Shown here: positions 50,785-59,353 of the stretch, piece after piece | Layout of the letters: every line of letters starts with the position of its first letter | Numbering within the stretch: the stretch's first letter is position 1 | Assembly (NCBI GenBank): GCA_038227995.1 | Contig: JBBRPP010000018.1 | Span: 1 to 64,000, forward strand | Direction of reading: 5' to 3' | From: WLMZ01 sp038227995 | Lineage (GTDB): Bacteria; Actinomycetota; Acidimicrobiia; Acidimicrobiales; Ilumatobacteraceae | Length of the DNA: 64,000 bases | Notes under the pieces: generated by a model | What the model was told of the DNA's origin: nothing | The model's database searches: none | Seen by the model: only the letters and a program-made list of their open reading frames with translations | Program-made: the position numbers and the translations under genes

Positions 50785-51242
50785 TGCTCGGCCGGAACAC
50801 CGACGCGCGGCCAGAACGGGCCCAATACCTCTCGCTCCTGCAACCACTCGTCACGGAGGAATTGCTCGCCGTCGGCGTTCTGTCGCGGGCCAACGCTCTT
50901 CGCGACGCATTGCTCGGCCAGACCTCGCTGGCGATGTCGTGGGAGCTGCAGTCGCGAAGCCCTTCGGTCGGCTCGGAACTTCCGGCCTCGGTGATGGTCG
51001 GGTTGACCGGCTCTCACCTGCACTGCTTCGCATACGGCCTGCGTGGCCGCGAGATCGTCATCGACTGCGAGGTCGCGCAACTGCCGCGGCGCGGGATGCG
51101 AGTCGAGTTCGAGACTCTGCGGATGACGGATCGACTCGACGTGTCGCTTGCCGACGGTCGTCTCGTGCAGTTCGAATGCATGCGCGGCCATGACCTCAAC
51201 GACGACCTCATCCGCCTGCTGCTGGAGATCCCCGGACGATGA
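50784..51242 (+). CDS. Hypothetical protein (152 aa) upstream of LAL regulator
   Basis: ATG 50784 overlaps the previous small frame; GTG 50751 and 50781 are alternatives. The protein is mixed alpha/beta: an N-terminal helical region (SLLQPLVTEELLAVGVLSRAN), then beta strands (SVMVGLTGSHLHCFAYGL, EIVIDCEVAQL, VEFETLRMTDRLDVSLADGRLVQFE) of a pattern seen in PH-like or small ligand-binding domains. No signal peptide. Its stop overlaps the start of the LAL-type regulator (ATGA), so it may modulate or sense for that regulator. The family is not recognised. Confidence 0.6.
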   Translation: MLGRNTDARPERAQYLSLLQPLVTEELLAVGVLSRANALRDALLGQTSLAMSWELQSRSPSVGSELPASVMVGLTGSHLHCFAYGLRGREIVIDCEVAQLPRRGMRVEFETLRMTDRLDVSLADGRLVQFECMRGHDLNDDLIRLLLEIPGR

Positions 51243-54046
51243 CCGTCGATCTCATCTGTCGGCGACGCGGACGGCCCAGCCACCTCGTGGTTCTCGACCT
51301 GAACGATCTCAAGACTCTCAAGACGCTCAAGAAACGACCTGAGCCGCAGCGCCTCCTCCATAATGCTTGCATCGCTACTGTCGTTTCCACCACCGAGCCG
51401 TCATCCGGACCCATGGGTCTGTGGCCTTGCATCGGTCGGGCTCGCATCGTCTCCCGCATCGTGACGGCCGTGTCGGCAGCTCAAGGTTCGGCGGCCGGGG
51501 TGGCCCTCGTGCGCGCTCCGCTCGGCGGAGGGAAGTCCCGCGTCATCGACGAAGTCGTGGCCGGGCTGGTGGCGAAGGGCCGATCGACACGTCGTATCGT
51601 GGCCACATCGGCAACCTCGTCGGTTCCGTTCGGAGCTGTGGCGCACCTGTTGCCGCCCGGTGCGCGCGACAGTGCCGATCCGGTCGCGTTGATCGCCGCC
51701 CTTCGCGACGTGCTGGCCCCTGATGGCGCGAAGCGTGTCGTGCTCGTCGTCGACGACGCGCCCCTGCTCGATGTCGCGACCGCCGGAGTGATCGCGACCC
51801 TTGCCGGTGCCGGGGTGGTCGACCTCGTGGCATCGGCGCGCAGCGAAGAGCCGCTGCCGGATCCCTTCGTCGACGTGCTCCTGGGCGACCGATCGTATGG
51901 GGTCGATCTCGAGCCGATGACCGACGACGACATCGACACGTTGCTGCACCTCGCCCTCGGTGGACCGGTGGACGGCAGCGTGATGTTGTCGTTGCGCGAT
52001 CGCAGCGCAGGCAATCCGCTGTTCCTGCGCGAATTGACGCGCAGCGCGCTGGAGGCCGGCGCGCTCGTCGAGGTCGGCGGCGTGTGGCGGATGCGCGGTG
52101 ACCCGCCCGGTTCGTCACGGCTGCGCGAGGTCGTCGAGAGCCGGCTCGACATCGTTGCCCCGTTGACGCGCCCGGCGCTCGAACTGCTGGCACTGTGCGA
52201 CACCATCGATCTCGACGAACTCGAATCACTCGTGGGACTCGAAGCGTTGGCAGAACTGGAATCGCGTGGGCTGTTGCGGCTCGTTCCTCCTGACGGACGT
52301 CAGCTGGCCACGCTCGGCCATCCACTGCACGGCGAGGCGATCCGGCTCTCGCTGCCGGCGGTGCGGTCGCGCCTGCTGCTGCGCGGCCACGTGCAATGGC
52401 TGGAACAGCACACGTCGGTGAGCAAGCGCGACCCGCTGGAATTCGCGATCCTTCGTCTCGACGCCGGGCTGCCCGCTGACATGGAAAGCCTGTTGCGGGG
52501 CGCTCGACTGGCTGCCGCATTGCAGGACTCGCGCAGCACGCTTCGTCTGGCCCGCCCGCTGTTCGACCAAGAGCCGACGGCCGAGACCGGTTGGTTGGTC
52601 GCGGACGCGCTGTTCCAGACCGGCGAGTGGGCAGACGCGTTCGCGGTGCTCGACACGGCCACCGCATTGCCGGCTGCTTCCAGTCTCCGCGTCGACCTGA
52701 ACGTCGCTCGCGCGATGATCCTGCTGTGGGGCGTGGGCAACACCGATCTGGCGTTGGCTCAGCTCGACGGATTGCGGCAGGACCCGGAGATGACGCCGGC
52801 CGACATCGAACGACTGACCGCCGAACACGCTTCGATCCTGGTCAACGCCGGACGGCCCGGCGAAGCCCGGATCGAGTTAGAGGTCGCGGCCAACAGCGAG
52901 CGTCTGCAGACCAGGCTCGGAGCGGCTGTCTCGTACACCACGGCGCTCGCCGTCGCCGGCAGAACGGCAGAGGCCCTCGTCGTCATCGATCGTGCGCTGG
53001 CCGAGCGCCCCGACGAAGTGGTCACCGGTGTGGCCGCGGCCGACGTCTACATCGTGGCCAAGGTCATGGCGCTCGTCGAACGTGGAGAGCTGGTCGCCGC
53101 GTACCATCTCGCCGAGGAGGGTTACGAACAAGCGGTCCAATCGGCACGACCACTCACCCAGTTCTGGTGTTCGCTGCTGCTCGGCCGCGCCAGCCTGTGT
53201 CGCGGCATGGCGCAGACGGCGCTGCGCCACTTCACGAGCGCGCGTGCTCTCGCTCTCGATGCGGGATTGGCGGGACCGACGCGTGGCGCGCTCGTCGGCA
53301 TCGCGATCTGCAACTCGATGCTGCAGGACACGGCGGCAGCCGAAGTTGCAATGGCGGAGAACGACGCGCTGCCGCCCTTCGGGTTCATGGGTCCCGAGCG
53401 GGCGTTGGCCGACGGCTGGATCGCCAAATCGAAGGGCGACCTGGTCGGCGCTCGGGCAGTGCTGCTCGCGGGCGCTGAAGTCGCCGAGGAGACGGGCCAC
53501 ATCACGAGCGCGATCTGGATCCTGCACCACGTCGCGCGCCTGTCGCGCCCGGAGGAGATCGTGGATCGCATCTCGGCGCTCGCAGCCTCCACCGACTCTC
53601 CGTTCTCACATGCGCGTGCCGCACACAGCAGGGCACTCGTCACCGGCGACGCCCGCGAGCTCGTCGAGTCGGCGACCGCGTTCGAGGACCTCGGTGCGAA
53701 CTTCCTTGCGGCCGAAGCCGCGGCCGGAGCGGCGGATGCATTCCGCCGTGACGGCGATCAGCGCCAGGCCGCGTCACTGTCGATCAGGGCCGAACGTTTG
53801 ATCGCGCTCTGCGAGAACGCGGTGAGCGCCACGCTGTTGGTCACTGCCGGCACCGTCGAGCCGCTGACCGATCGCGAGCGCGAGATCGCCTTCCTGGCTG
53901 CGAACGGTCAGACGAGTCGGCAGATCGCCGATCAGCTGTACCTGTCGTACCGAACGGTGAACAACCATCTCCAGCACGTCTACGACAAGTTGGGGGCGCG
54001 CGGTCGAAGTGAGCTGCGCCGAGCACTCGGCCTGGCGCCGGAGTAG
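51239..54046 (+). CDS. LAL-type LuxR family transcriptional regulator with ATPase domain
   Basis: A 935-residue large ATP-binding regulator. RAPLGGGKSRV is the P-loop (about 92-102) and VVLVVDDAPLLD is the Walker B region. Long helical repeats of MalT type follow (about 300-850). The C-terminal LuxR HTH is LTDREREIAFLAANGQTSRQIADQLYLSYRTVNNHLQHVYDKLG. Such proteins activate genes when a ligand and ATP bind. ATG 51239 overlaps the preceding stop, but residues 1-58 look non-globular. A CATAAT box at 51359-51364 allows an alternative start at ATG 51413 (MGLWPCIGR), where family members usually begin. It is a candidate to bind the dyads at 50432-50544. Confidence 0.85.
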   Translation: MTVDLICRRRGRPSHLVVLDLNDLKTLKTLKKRPEPQRLLHNACIATVVSTTEPSSGPMGLWPCIGRARIVSRIVTAVSAAQGSAAGVALVRAPLGGGKSRVIDEVVAGLVAKGRSTRRIVATSATSSVPFGAVAHLLPPGARDSADPVALIAALRDVLAPDGAKRVVLVVDDAPLLDVATAGVIATLAGAGVVDLVASARSEEPLPDPFVDVLLGDRSYGVDLEPMTDDDIDTLLHLALGGPVDGSVMLSLRDRSAGNPLFLRELTRSALEAGALVEVGGVWRMRGDPPGSSRLREVVESRLDIVAPLTRPALELLALCDTIDLDELESLVGLEALAELESRGLLRLVPPDGRQLATLGHPLHGEAIRLSLPAVRSRLLLRGHVQWLEQHTSVSKRDPLEFAILRLDAGLPADMESLLRGARLAAALQDSRSTLRLARPLFDQEPTAETGWLVADALFQTGEWADAFAVLDTATALPAASSLRVDLNVARAMILLWGVGNTDLALAQLDGLRQDPEMTPADIERLTAEHASILVNAGRPGEARIELEVAANSERLQTRLGAAVSYTTALAVAGRTAEALVVIDRALAERPDEVVTGVAAADVYIVAKVMALVERGELVAAYHLAEEGYEQAVQSARPLTQFWCSLLLGRASLCRGMAQTALRHFTSARALALDAGLAGPTRGALVGIAICNSMLQDTAAAEVAMAENDALPPFGFMGPERALADGWIAKSKGDLVGARAVLLAGAEVAEETGHITSAIWILHHVARLSRPEEIVDRISALAASTDSPFSHARAAHSRALVTGDARELVESATAFEDLGANFLAAEAAAGAADAFRRDGDQRQAASLSIRAERLIALCENAVSATLLVTAGTVEPLTDREREIAFLAANGQTSRQIADQLYLSYRTVNNHLQHVYDKLGARGRSELRRALGLAPE

Positions 54047-54055
54047 GCGGACACG

Positions 54056-54466
54056 ATGGACCTCCGACAGATCCACCTGGTGCAGGCGACGTTCGCGACG
54101 GTCGCGGCCGACGCCGACGCGTTCTCGACTCATTTCTACGATCACCTCTTCTCACTCGACCCGAAGGTGCGGGCGATGTTCACGTCCGACATGACGAAGC
54201 AACGCCAGAAGCTGGTCGAAGAGCTCGTCGTGATCGTCGACAGCCTCACCCGGCTGCCGGCGCTGATCGAACGGACGGGCGAGCTCGGTCGACGCCACGC
54301 CACCTATGGCGTCGATGCCCACCACTACGACCTCGTGCTCGACGCGCTCGTCGTGGCCCTGACGATGTCGCTCGGCGATGCGATGTCGGACGAGATAGCG
54401 GTCGCATGGCGCCGGGCCTACAACCTGGTGGCGGAGACGATGTTGCACGGGGCGGCGCACCCATAG
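54056..54466 (+). CDS. Globin family protein (flavohemoglobin-globin-like)
   Basis: A 136-residue single-domain globin. HFYDHLFSLDPKVRAMFTSDMTKQRQKL covers the B-E helix region with the F at CD1 and a Q in the E helix. LGRRHATYGVDAHHYDLVLDAL contains the proximal histidine (GRRH) and is characteristic of bacterial hemoglobin / flavohemoglobin globin domains. No reductase domain is attached. It probably binds oxygen or nitric oxide, or senses them. It follows the LAL regulator by 9 bases, so it is likely in the same transcript. Confidence 0.88.
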   Translation: MDLRQIHLVQATFATVAADADAFSTHFYDHLFSLDPKVRAMFTSDMTKQRQKLVEELVVIVDSLTRLPALIERTGELGRRHATYGVDAHHYDLVLDALVVALTMSLGDAMSDEIAVAWRRAYNLVAETMLHGAAHP

Positions 54467-54556
54467 ACCGCAGCCGTCGGCGAACCACATGACAGTTGTG
54501 CGACCGGCAACCGATGTCCACAGTCTGAGTGCAATGAATGACTATGGTGACCACTC

Positions 54557-54880
54557 ATGAGCACCCCAGCACCACCGCCACCGGCGGGGAACACCGGCAT
54601 CGAAGTCACTGCCAAGTTCTTCCCCCTCATGTGGATCCTGTATTTCCTGAAGCCGACGTTCACGATCGACGGACAGGCAGTCGATGGCCAGTGGAAGACG
54701 CCGACGTTCTTCCCGACCGCACCGGGACAACACCAGGTGCAGGTGCACTTCAGGTACTTCTTCCTGAAGACCTGCGGCAAGGGTGTCACGACCGCGTCGG
54801 TCGCTCCCGGCCAGGTCGCTCGGTTCGAGTACAAAGCCCCGTGGATCATCTACCTCAAGGGCAAGATCAAGCCCGTCTGA
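54557..54880 (+). CDS. Hypothetical small protein (107 aa), beta-sandwich type
   Basis: The 107-residue protein has a Pro-rich N-terminus, a hydrophobic segment (FFPLMWILYFLKPTF) and a beta-rich part with FPTAPGQHQVQVHFRYF and VAPGQVARFEYKAPW. The APGQHQV...VAPGQ pattern recurs at the ends of various actinobacterial membrane-associated proteins, but it has no known activity. The hydrophobic stretch may be a strand pair rather than a membrane helix. It has its own ATG, with no strong ribosome-binding site seen. It is convergent with the second surface protein gene across a hairpin. Confidence 0.6.
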   Translation: MSTPAPPPPAGNTGIEVTAKFFPLMWILYFLKPTFTIDGQAVDGQWKTPTFFPTAPGQHQVQVHFRYFFLKTCGKGVTTASVAPGQVARFEYKAPWIIYLKGKIKPV

Positions 54881-54901
54881 TTCACTGCTGAGAATTCCAG
54901 C

Positions 54902-54940
54902 GTGAGCTGGACGTCGTCGATGTGACGACATCCAGCTCAC
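54902..54940. terminator. Bidirectional 17-bp stem terminator
   Basis: Bases 54902-54918 (starting GTGAGCTGGA) pair with 54924-54940 (ending TCCAGCTCAC) with one mismatch and a 5-base loop GATGT. It lies between convergent genes, 4 bases past the minus-strand stop. Confidence 0.8.
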
Positions 54941-54944
54941 AGCC

Positions 54945-56369
54945 TCACCGGTAGTAGCCGGTGATGTCGATGATGAAGTGAGTGAACGCGTTGCCGCCGC
55001 CACCGGCGATGACCGTCACGGTCCGATCAGTGGAGATCGCGGCGACGGTTCCGTTGTTGAGGGTCTGACCGCCGGTGTACCAGTTGATGCTGGCCGCGCT
55101 GACCGTCGTGGTACCACCTGGATTGACGGTGAGAAACCCGGCGCCGGTGGTGTCGACGACCGTGAGGTTGCACGTGATCGCAGTGGTGCCTGTCGGGATC
55201 AGGTCCTTGGTCGTGACCGCACCGGTGTCGAGGTTGCGACCGTCCGCGACCGACAGCGTCCGGGTGGTGCCGCCGATCAGCGGACCCTGAACCGGAATCG
55301 GGACGCGGCTGTCGTACACGCGCGTCGGCGTGATCGCGTGGAAGGCGCCGGCCGTGTCGGGTCCGCTGATCTGTCGCCACGTTCCCGGCGTTCCGTCGGC
55401 GATGCACCACCAGAGTCCGTGATTCGAATCGGGTTCGAGGGTTGCCGCCGTCACTGCATGCGTGCGCGCCGGTGGGATGGCGGTCGCCGCTGTGCCGAGC
55501 TGCAGGGCACCGACATAGCCGACGCAGCGTGCGCCGACGGCGCCGTATGCGGCGACGCCGACCGATGTCGCGTCGGTGAGGTTGCCGAAACCGAGGACGC
55601 CGATGGTGCCGACGCCGAACACGCCATGGTACCCGCTGCCGGCAACGCCGCTGCCGCCCTGAAAGGAGGTTCCGCCGATGAAAGTGTTCGCAGTCGTCGT
55701 CGGGTCGCCGGTGCCCGTGACGCCGACGGCGTCGCCCTGACCGCGCACCCCGGTCGACGACGTGCCGGTGCCGATGCCGGTGACGCCGATGGCAGAGTCG
55801 CCGACGCCGCTGCCGTACACGCCTGCAGCTGAGGTGCCGATCCCAGCCCCGAACACGCCGATGCCGGAGCCGTCACCGCCGTCGGACTGACCGGCCACGC
55901 CGCGCCCGCCGGCAGCGCTGTAACCACCCACACCGTTGTTGAAGTTGTTGCTGCCGGTGTTGGTGGGGCCACGGCCGGCAGCGTGCCCGAGCAGGGCGAC
56001 CGCGCCGATCTCGGGAGGCACGGCGCCGAGAGTGTGGTCGATCACGCCGAACCCGTACGCCGCCTTGAATCCACTGACGACGAGCGCCGTCGGCAGCGTC
56101 GACGCGTTCGTCGTGACGTCGCTGTTGATCGACCCTGCCGCGGCAGCCTCATCGGCGCTACCGAATGCCGCCGCAGCCGTCGCCATCGCGGCCGCCCCGG
56201 CGACGCGCAGGATGGTGCGGCGCGACGATCGTTGCTCGCCACGCGATGGCGATCCCGTACCCGCTCGGAGTTCGGCCAGTGCCGCCTCCAGCGCCGCGAT
56301 CCGCGCCTCGGCAGAAGGTGACCCCTGGGGGATGGTGGACTCGATCTCGTCGCGGCTCATGTCGTCCAT
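54945..56369 (-). CDS. Tat-exported glycine-rich surface protein
   Basis: A 474-residue paralogue of the protein at 49283-50350. It begins with an acidic coiled-coil-like helix (EARIAALEAALAELRAG), then a twin-arginine signal SSRRTILRVAGAAA (about 48-61). The centre (about 130-290) is a run of GVGVYGxG-type glycine repeats such as SGIGVFGAGIGTSAAGVYGSG. The C-terminus is the same PTRVYDSR...FIIDITGYY module. The signal sits about 45 residues from the start, so the N-terminal helix would precede the Tat motif; a shorter start is possible but none is obvious. GAGG precedes the ATG. Its role is unknown, probably a structural surface protein. Confidence 0.77.
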   Translation of the reverse strand: MDDMSRDEIESTIPQGSPSAEARIAALEAALAELRAGTGSPSRGEQRSSRRTILRVAGAAAMATAAAAFGSADEAAAAGSINSDVTTNASTLPTALVVSGFKAAYGFGVIDHTLGAVPPEIGAVALLGHAAGRGPTNTGSNNFNNGVGGYSAAGGRGVAGQSDGGDGSGIGVFGAGIGTSAAGVYGSGVGDSAIGVTGIGTGTSSTGVRGQGDAVGVTGTGDPTTTANTFIGGTSFQGGSGVAGSGYHGVFGVGTIGVLGFGNLTDATSVGVAAYGAVGARCVGYVGALQLGTAATAIPPARTHAVTAATLEPDSNHGLWWCIADGTPGTWRQISGPDTAGAFHAITPTRVYDSRVPIPVQGPLIGGTTRTLSVADGRNLDTGAVTTKDLIPTGTTAITCNLTVVDTTGAGFLTVNPGGTTTVSAASINWYTGGQTLNNGTVAAISTDRTVTVIAGGGGNAFTHFIIDITGYYR

Positions 56370-56454
56370 CTGTACCTCATCGCAACGTTGGCCGAATCAG
56401 GGAAACCCCCACGCGGTGGGTAGCGCCGCGGCTCATCGCAAGTTCTCGCGCACT

Positions 56455-56514
56455 TCGCGCCCGCGGTGGGTCGTTGCGCGACCCGGGTCGCGACAGTCGC
56501 GCCCGCGGGCGCGA
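56455..56514. repeat. Dispersed palindromic element, copy B
   Basis: TCGCGCCCGCGG (56455-56466) pairs with CCGCGGGCGCGA (56503-56514). Both 12-base arms are identical to those of copy A at 11801-11860, and the inner TGCGCGACCCGGGT is also shared. It lies in the gap between a surface protein gene and an SDR gene. Confidence 0.75.
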
Positions 56515-56604
56515 CTTGAGCGGCAGGTATTGTCGACGACCGGGGCCGACTCCGGGCGCACCGGTCCTCCCCAGTAGGTTGGACGCTGACCGAAGGGGGT
56601 TGCA

Positions 56605-57375
56605 GTGGACAGGTTCGTTGATCGTCGCGTGATGGTGACGGGTGGAGGTTCGGGTATCGGGCAGGGGACCGTGCACCGGTTGTTGGCCGAGGGCGGCCGC
56701 GTCCACGCGATCGATGTCAACGCAGCGGGTCTCGCCGACACGGCTGCGACCGCCGCGGCGGATGGACACGGCGACCGGATCTCGACCGGCGTCGTTGACA
56801 TCACCAACGAGGCTGCGATCGGCGAACACGTGACCGCGATGGTCGAAGAGATGGGCGGGCTCGACGTGTTGGTGAACGCGGCAGGCATCATGCGTGCTGC
56901 CCACACACACGAGTGCGCGCTCGACATGTGGAACATGGTGATCAACGTGAACCTCACCGGCACGTTCCTGATGACGCGTGCCGCACTGCCGGCTCTTCTC
57001 GCGTGCGGGAAGGGCGTCATCATCAACTTCAGTTCGACGTCCGCCACGTTCGCACACCCGTACATGGCTGCGTACGCGGCGAGCAAGGGCGGCGTCGACG
57101 CACTCACCCACACGCTTGCGGTCGAGTACTCGAAGCAAGGCCTCCGCGCTGTCGCGGTCGCGCCGGGCGGTATCGCGAGCGGCATCACCGAGACAACGGC
57201 GGACATGTTGCCGACTGATTGCGACTGGTCGCTGTTCGCGAAGATGTCACCGATCATCGGCAGCGGCTTCGGCGTCCCCGCCGACGTGGCTGCGGTGATC
57301 GCGATGCTCGCCAGCGATGATGGTCGCTTCATCACCGCCACGTCCGTCCGCATCGATGGCGGCGCCCACGGCTGA
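56605..57375 (+). CDS. Short-chain dehydrogenase/reductase (SDR)
   Basis: A 256-residue NAD(P)-dependent oxidoreductase. The cofactor motif VMVTGGGSGIGQG (about 9-21), NAAG at about residue 93, the catalytic serine region IINFSSTSA, and YAASKGG with the Tyr and Lys give a complete classical SDR site. The aspartate in AIDVNAAG suggests NAD rather than NADP. Substrate is unknown; the long C-terminal loop ITETTADMLPTDCDWSLF shapes the pocket. The start is GTG 56605 with AGGGGG at good spacing. Confidence 0.9.
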   Translation: MDRFVDRRVMVTGGGSGIGQGTVHRLLAEGGRVHAIDVNAAGLADTAATAAADGHGDRISTGVVDITNEAAIGEHVTAMVEEMGGLDVLVNAAGIMRAAHTHECALDMWNMVINVNLTGTFLMTRAALPALLACGKGVIINFSSTSATFAHPYMAAYAASKGGVDALTHTLAVEYSKQGLRAVAVAPGGIASGITETTADMLPTDCDWSLFAKMSPIIGSGFGVPADVAAVIAMLASDDGRFITATSVRIDGGAHG

Positions 57376-57469
57376 CCCTGCACACGGCTCGCCGCAGACC
57401 GTCTTACTCGTCGGTACGCCGAAGAAGTGATCGCTTGAGTTGGTCGCTCGCGGTGCCGATACAACACGC

Positions 57470-59308
57470 GTGAGCCGTGTACCCAAGGCGTCCGGCCAGG
57501 CCGGTCAATCCGTGACCAAGGACGTTGCAATCCGGCTGTGGCCGTTCGCGTTGACCATCATCGTGGCGCTCGGGCTGCAGCCGTTCTCCGGGACGATGCA
57601 GTACCCGTCGCAGTGGTGGCTCGGGGTCGGGCTCGTCGGCGTCGCAGTTCTCGCGATCCTCGTGACGCCCTGGCGTCGCATGCCGCGTTGGGTCGAACTC
57701 GTGCCCAGCCTGATTCTGTTCGTTGCCGTTGCGTTGCTGCGCCAGTCGGCCGGCGGTTTCTCCAGCGGATTCGCGCTGCTCGTCCTGCTTCCGATGGTGT
57801 GGTTCGGGCTGTTCGGAAACCGCTGGCAGCTCTCGGTCATCATCGTCGGTGCAGCTGTCACCCTGGTGACGCCGCTCGTGCTCGTCGGCGGACCGATGTA
57901 CCCGGCGGCCAGCGTGCGCTCGTCGATCGTCATCGTCGCGATCGGATGGCTGGTCGGAGTCGCCACCCAACGACTGCGGGCCGAGATCAAGGCGTCAAAC
58001 AGCAGGCTGCTGCGCCAGGAGCACGACCTCAGCGGGTCGCTGGAGGTCATGGTCGATCCGGTCGGTCGGTATCGAGTCGTGAAGGACACTGCCGGTCGCG
58101 TCGTCGACCTGGAGTGCGTGTACCTCAACAAGGCCGGTCGTGAATCGCTCGGCGAAGACGTCGTCGGCTCTCGTCTGTCTGATCGACTCGCCGCTGAAGG
58201 TCGCAGCGCGTACCTCGCCAAGTGGCTGTCGGCGCTGACCAGCAAGGAGCCCGTTCGCTACGAGTTGACAGCGGAAACCACGCAGCGCTCGGGAATGTTC
58301 GAAGTCCAGATCGTCGGCGTTCACGACGGCGTCGTCACCTCGTGGCGCAACGTCACGCGCGAGCGCCGGGCCGAAGCCGAACTGCGCCAGACCGCCGAGC
58401 AGTGGCATTCCGTGGCCGACGTCGCCAGCGACGCGGTCCTCACGCTCGACACCGAGGGCAACGTTCTCTACGTGTCACCCTCGATCGCGGAGCTGCTCGG
58501 ATTCACCGAAGAGCAAGCGCTCGGCCAGAACGTCTTGCGCGCCGTCCACCGGTCGAACCACGCGGACGTGCAGGACGCGATCTGGCTCGCAGCAACTCTG
58601 GAAGGTCGTCACACGGTCGAGTTCCGGATCTTCGACATCCGCGAACCGAGCAGGATGGCATGGCTCGAAGCTCGGTTGTACGGCGCCGAGACATCGTCGG
58701 GCCGCGAGATCAGCGTTGTGCTGCGCGACGTCAGCAAGGTCCATCGCGAACGGCTTGCGCTCGGCCATCAAGCAACGCACGACGGCTTGACCGGCGTGTT
58801 GAACCGCCGCGGGTGTGAGCAGACGTTGGGCGAGCGGCTGCAACTCGGTGAGCAGATGTTCGTCATCTACGTCGATCTCGATCGCTTCAAACCGATCAAC
58901 GACACCTACGGTCACGCCGCCGGAGACGAGGTGTTGATCGAGGTCGCCCGTCGGCTCGTGTCCGACCTTCGCCAGGGTGACTGCGTGGCGCGCATCGGTG
59001 GTGACGAGTTCGTGCTGTTCGGTCGTGCACCACAGGGTGGGCGCGGTGTCGCGGTGGTCCTCCAACGTCTCGAAACGACGCTGCGCCAACCGATCCGGCT
59101 CCACGACAACACAGAAGTGAGTGTCGGCGCCAGCTTCGGCTCCGTGCTCGCCAGTGCTGATTCGAACGTGACCGAGTTGCTCGAGGCAGCCGACCGTGAG
59201 ATGTACCGCGCCAAGCGCGCCGATCCGTTCCTCATCGATCCGTTCCTGACCGATCCGTTTCCCACAGGTTCGGATTCGGGTTCTGGCCCAGCCGGACGAA
59301 CTGCGTAG
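57470..59308 (+). CDS. Diguanylate cyclase with membrane and PAS domains
   Basis: A 612-residue protein. About five membrane helices (about 20-175), a short coiled coil, and two PAS-type sensor segments (the second with SDAVLTLDTEGNVLYVSPSIAELLGFTEEQALG) precede a GGDEF domain. The domain has LDRFKPINDTYGHAAGDEVL, the catalytic RIGGDEFVLF and a conserved start THDGLTGVLNRRG. The active site is intact, so it should make c-di-GMP in response to a signal sensed by the membrane or PAS part. The C-terminus is an unusual DPFLIDPFLTDPFPT repeat. GTG 57470 is the chosen start; an earlier GTG at 57440 is possible. Confidence 0.9.
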   Translation: MSRVPKASGQAGQSVTKDVAIRLWPFALTIIVALGLQPFSGTMQYPSQWWLGVGLVGVAVLAILVTPWRRMPRWVELVPSLILFVAVALLRQSAGGFSSGFALLVLLPMVWFGLFGNRWQLSVIIVGAAVTLVTPLVLVGGPMYPAASVRSSIVIVAIGWLVGVATQRLRAEIKASNSRLLRQEHDLSGSLEVMVDPVGRYRVVKDTAGRVVDLECVYLNKAGRESLGEDVVGSRLSDRLAAEGRSAYLAKWLSALTSKEPVRYELTAETTQRSGMFEVQIVGVHDGVVTSWRNVTRERRAEAELRQTAEQWHSVADVASDAVLTLDTEGNVLYVSPSIAELLGFTEEQALGQNVLRAVHRSNHADVQDAIWLAATLEGRHTVEFRIFDIREPSRMAWLEARLYGAETSSGREISVVLRDVSKVHRERLALGHQATHDGLTGVLNRRGCEQTLGERLQLGEQMFVIYVDLDRFKPINDTYGHAAGDEVLIEVARRLVSDLRQGDCVARIGGDEFVLFGRAPQGGRGVAVVLQRLETTLRQPIRLHDNTEVSVGASFGSVLASADSNVTELLEAADREMYRAKRADPFLIDPFLTDPFPTGSDSGSGPAGRTA

Positions 59309-59353
59309 CGGGACGAATGGCGTAGCGGCCGACCTGTCGAGCGAGCGTCTCGC

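Noticed and set aside
54978..55832. 284-codon plus-strand frame
   Set aside because: Antisense to the glycine-repeat surface protein; the repetitive gene creates long open frames on the other strand.
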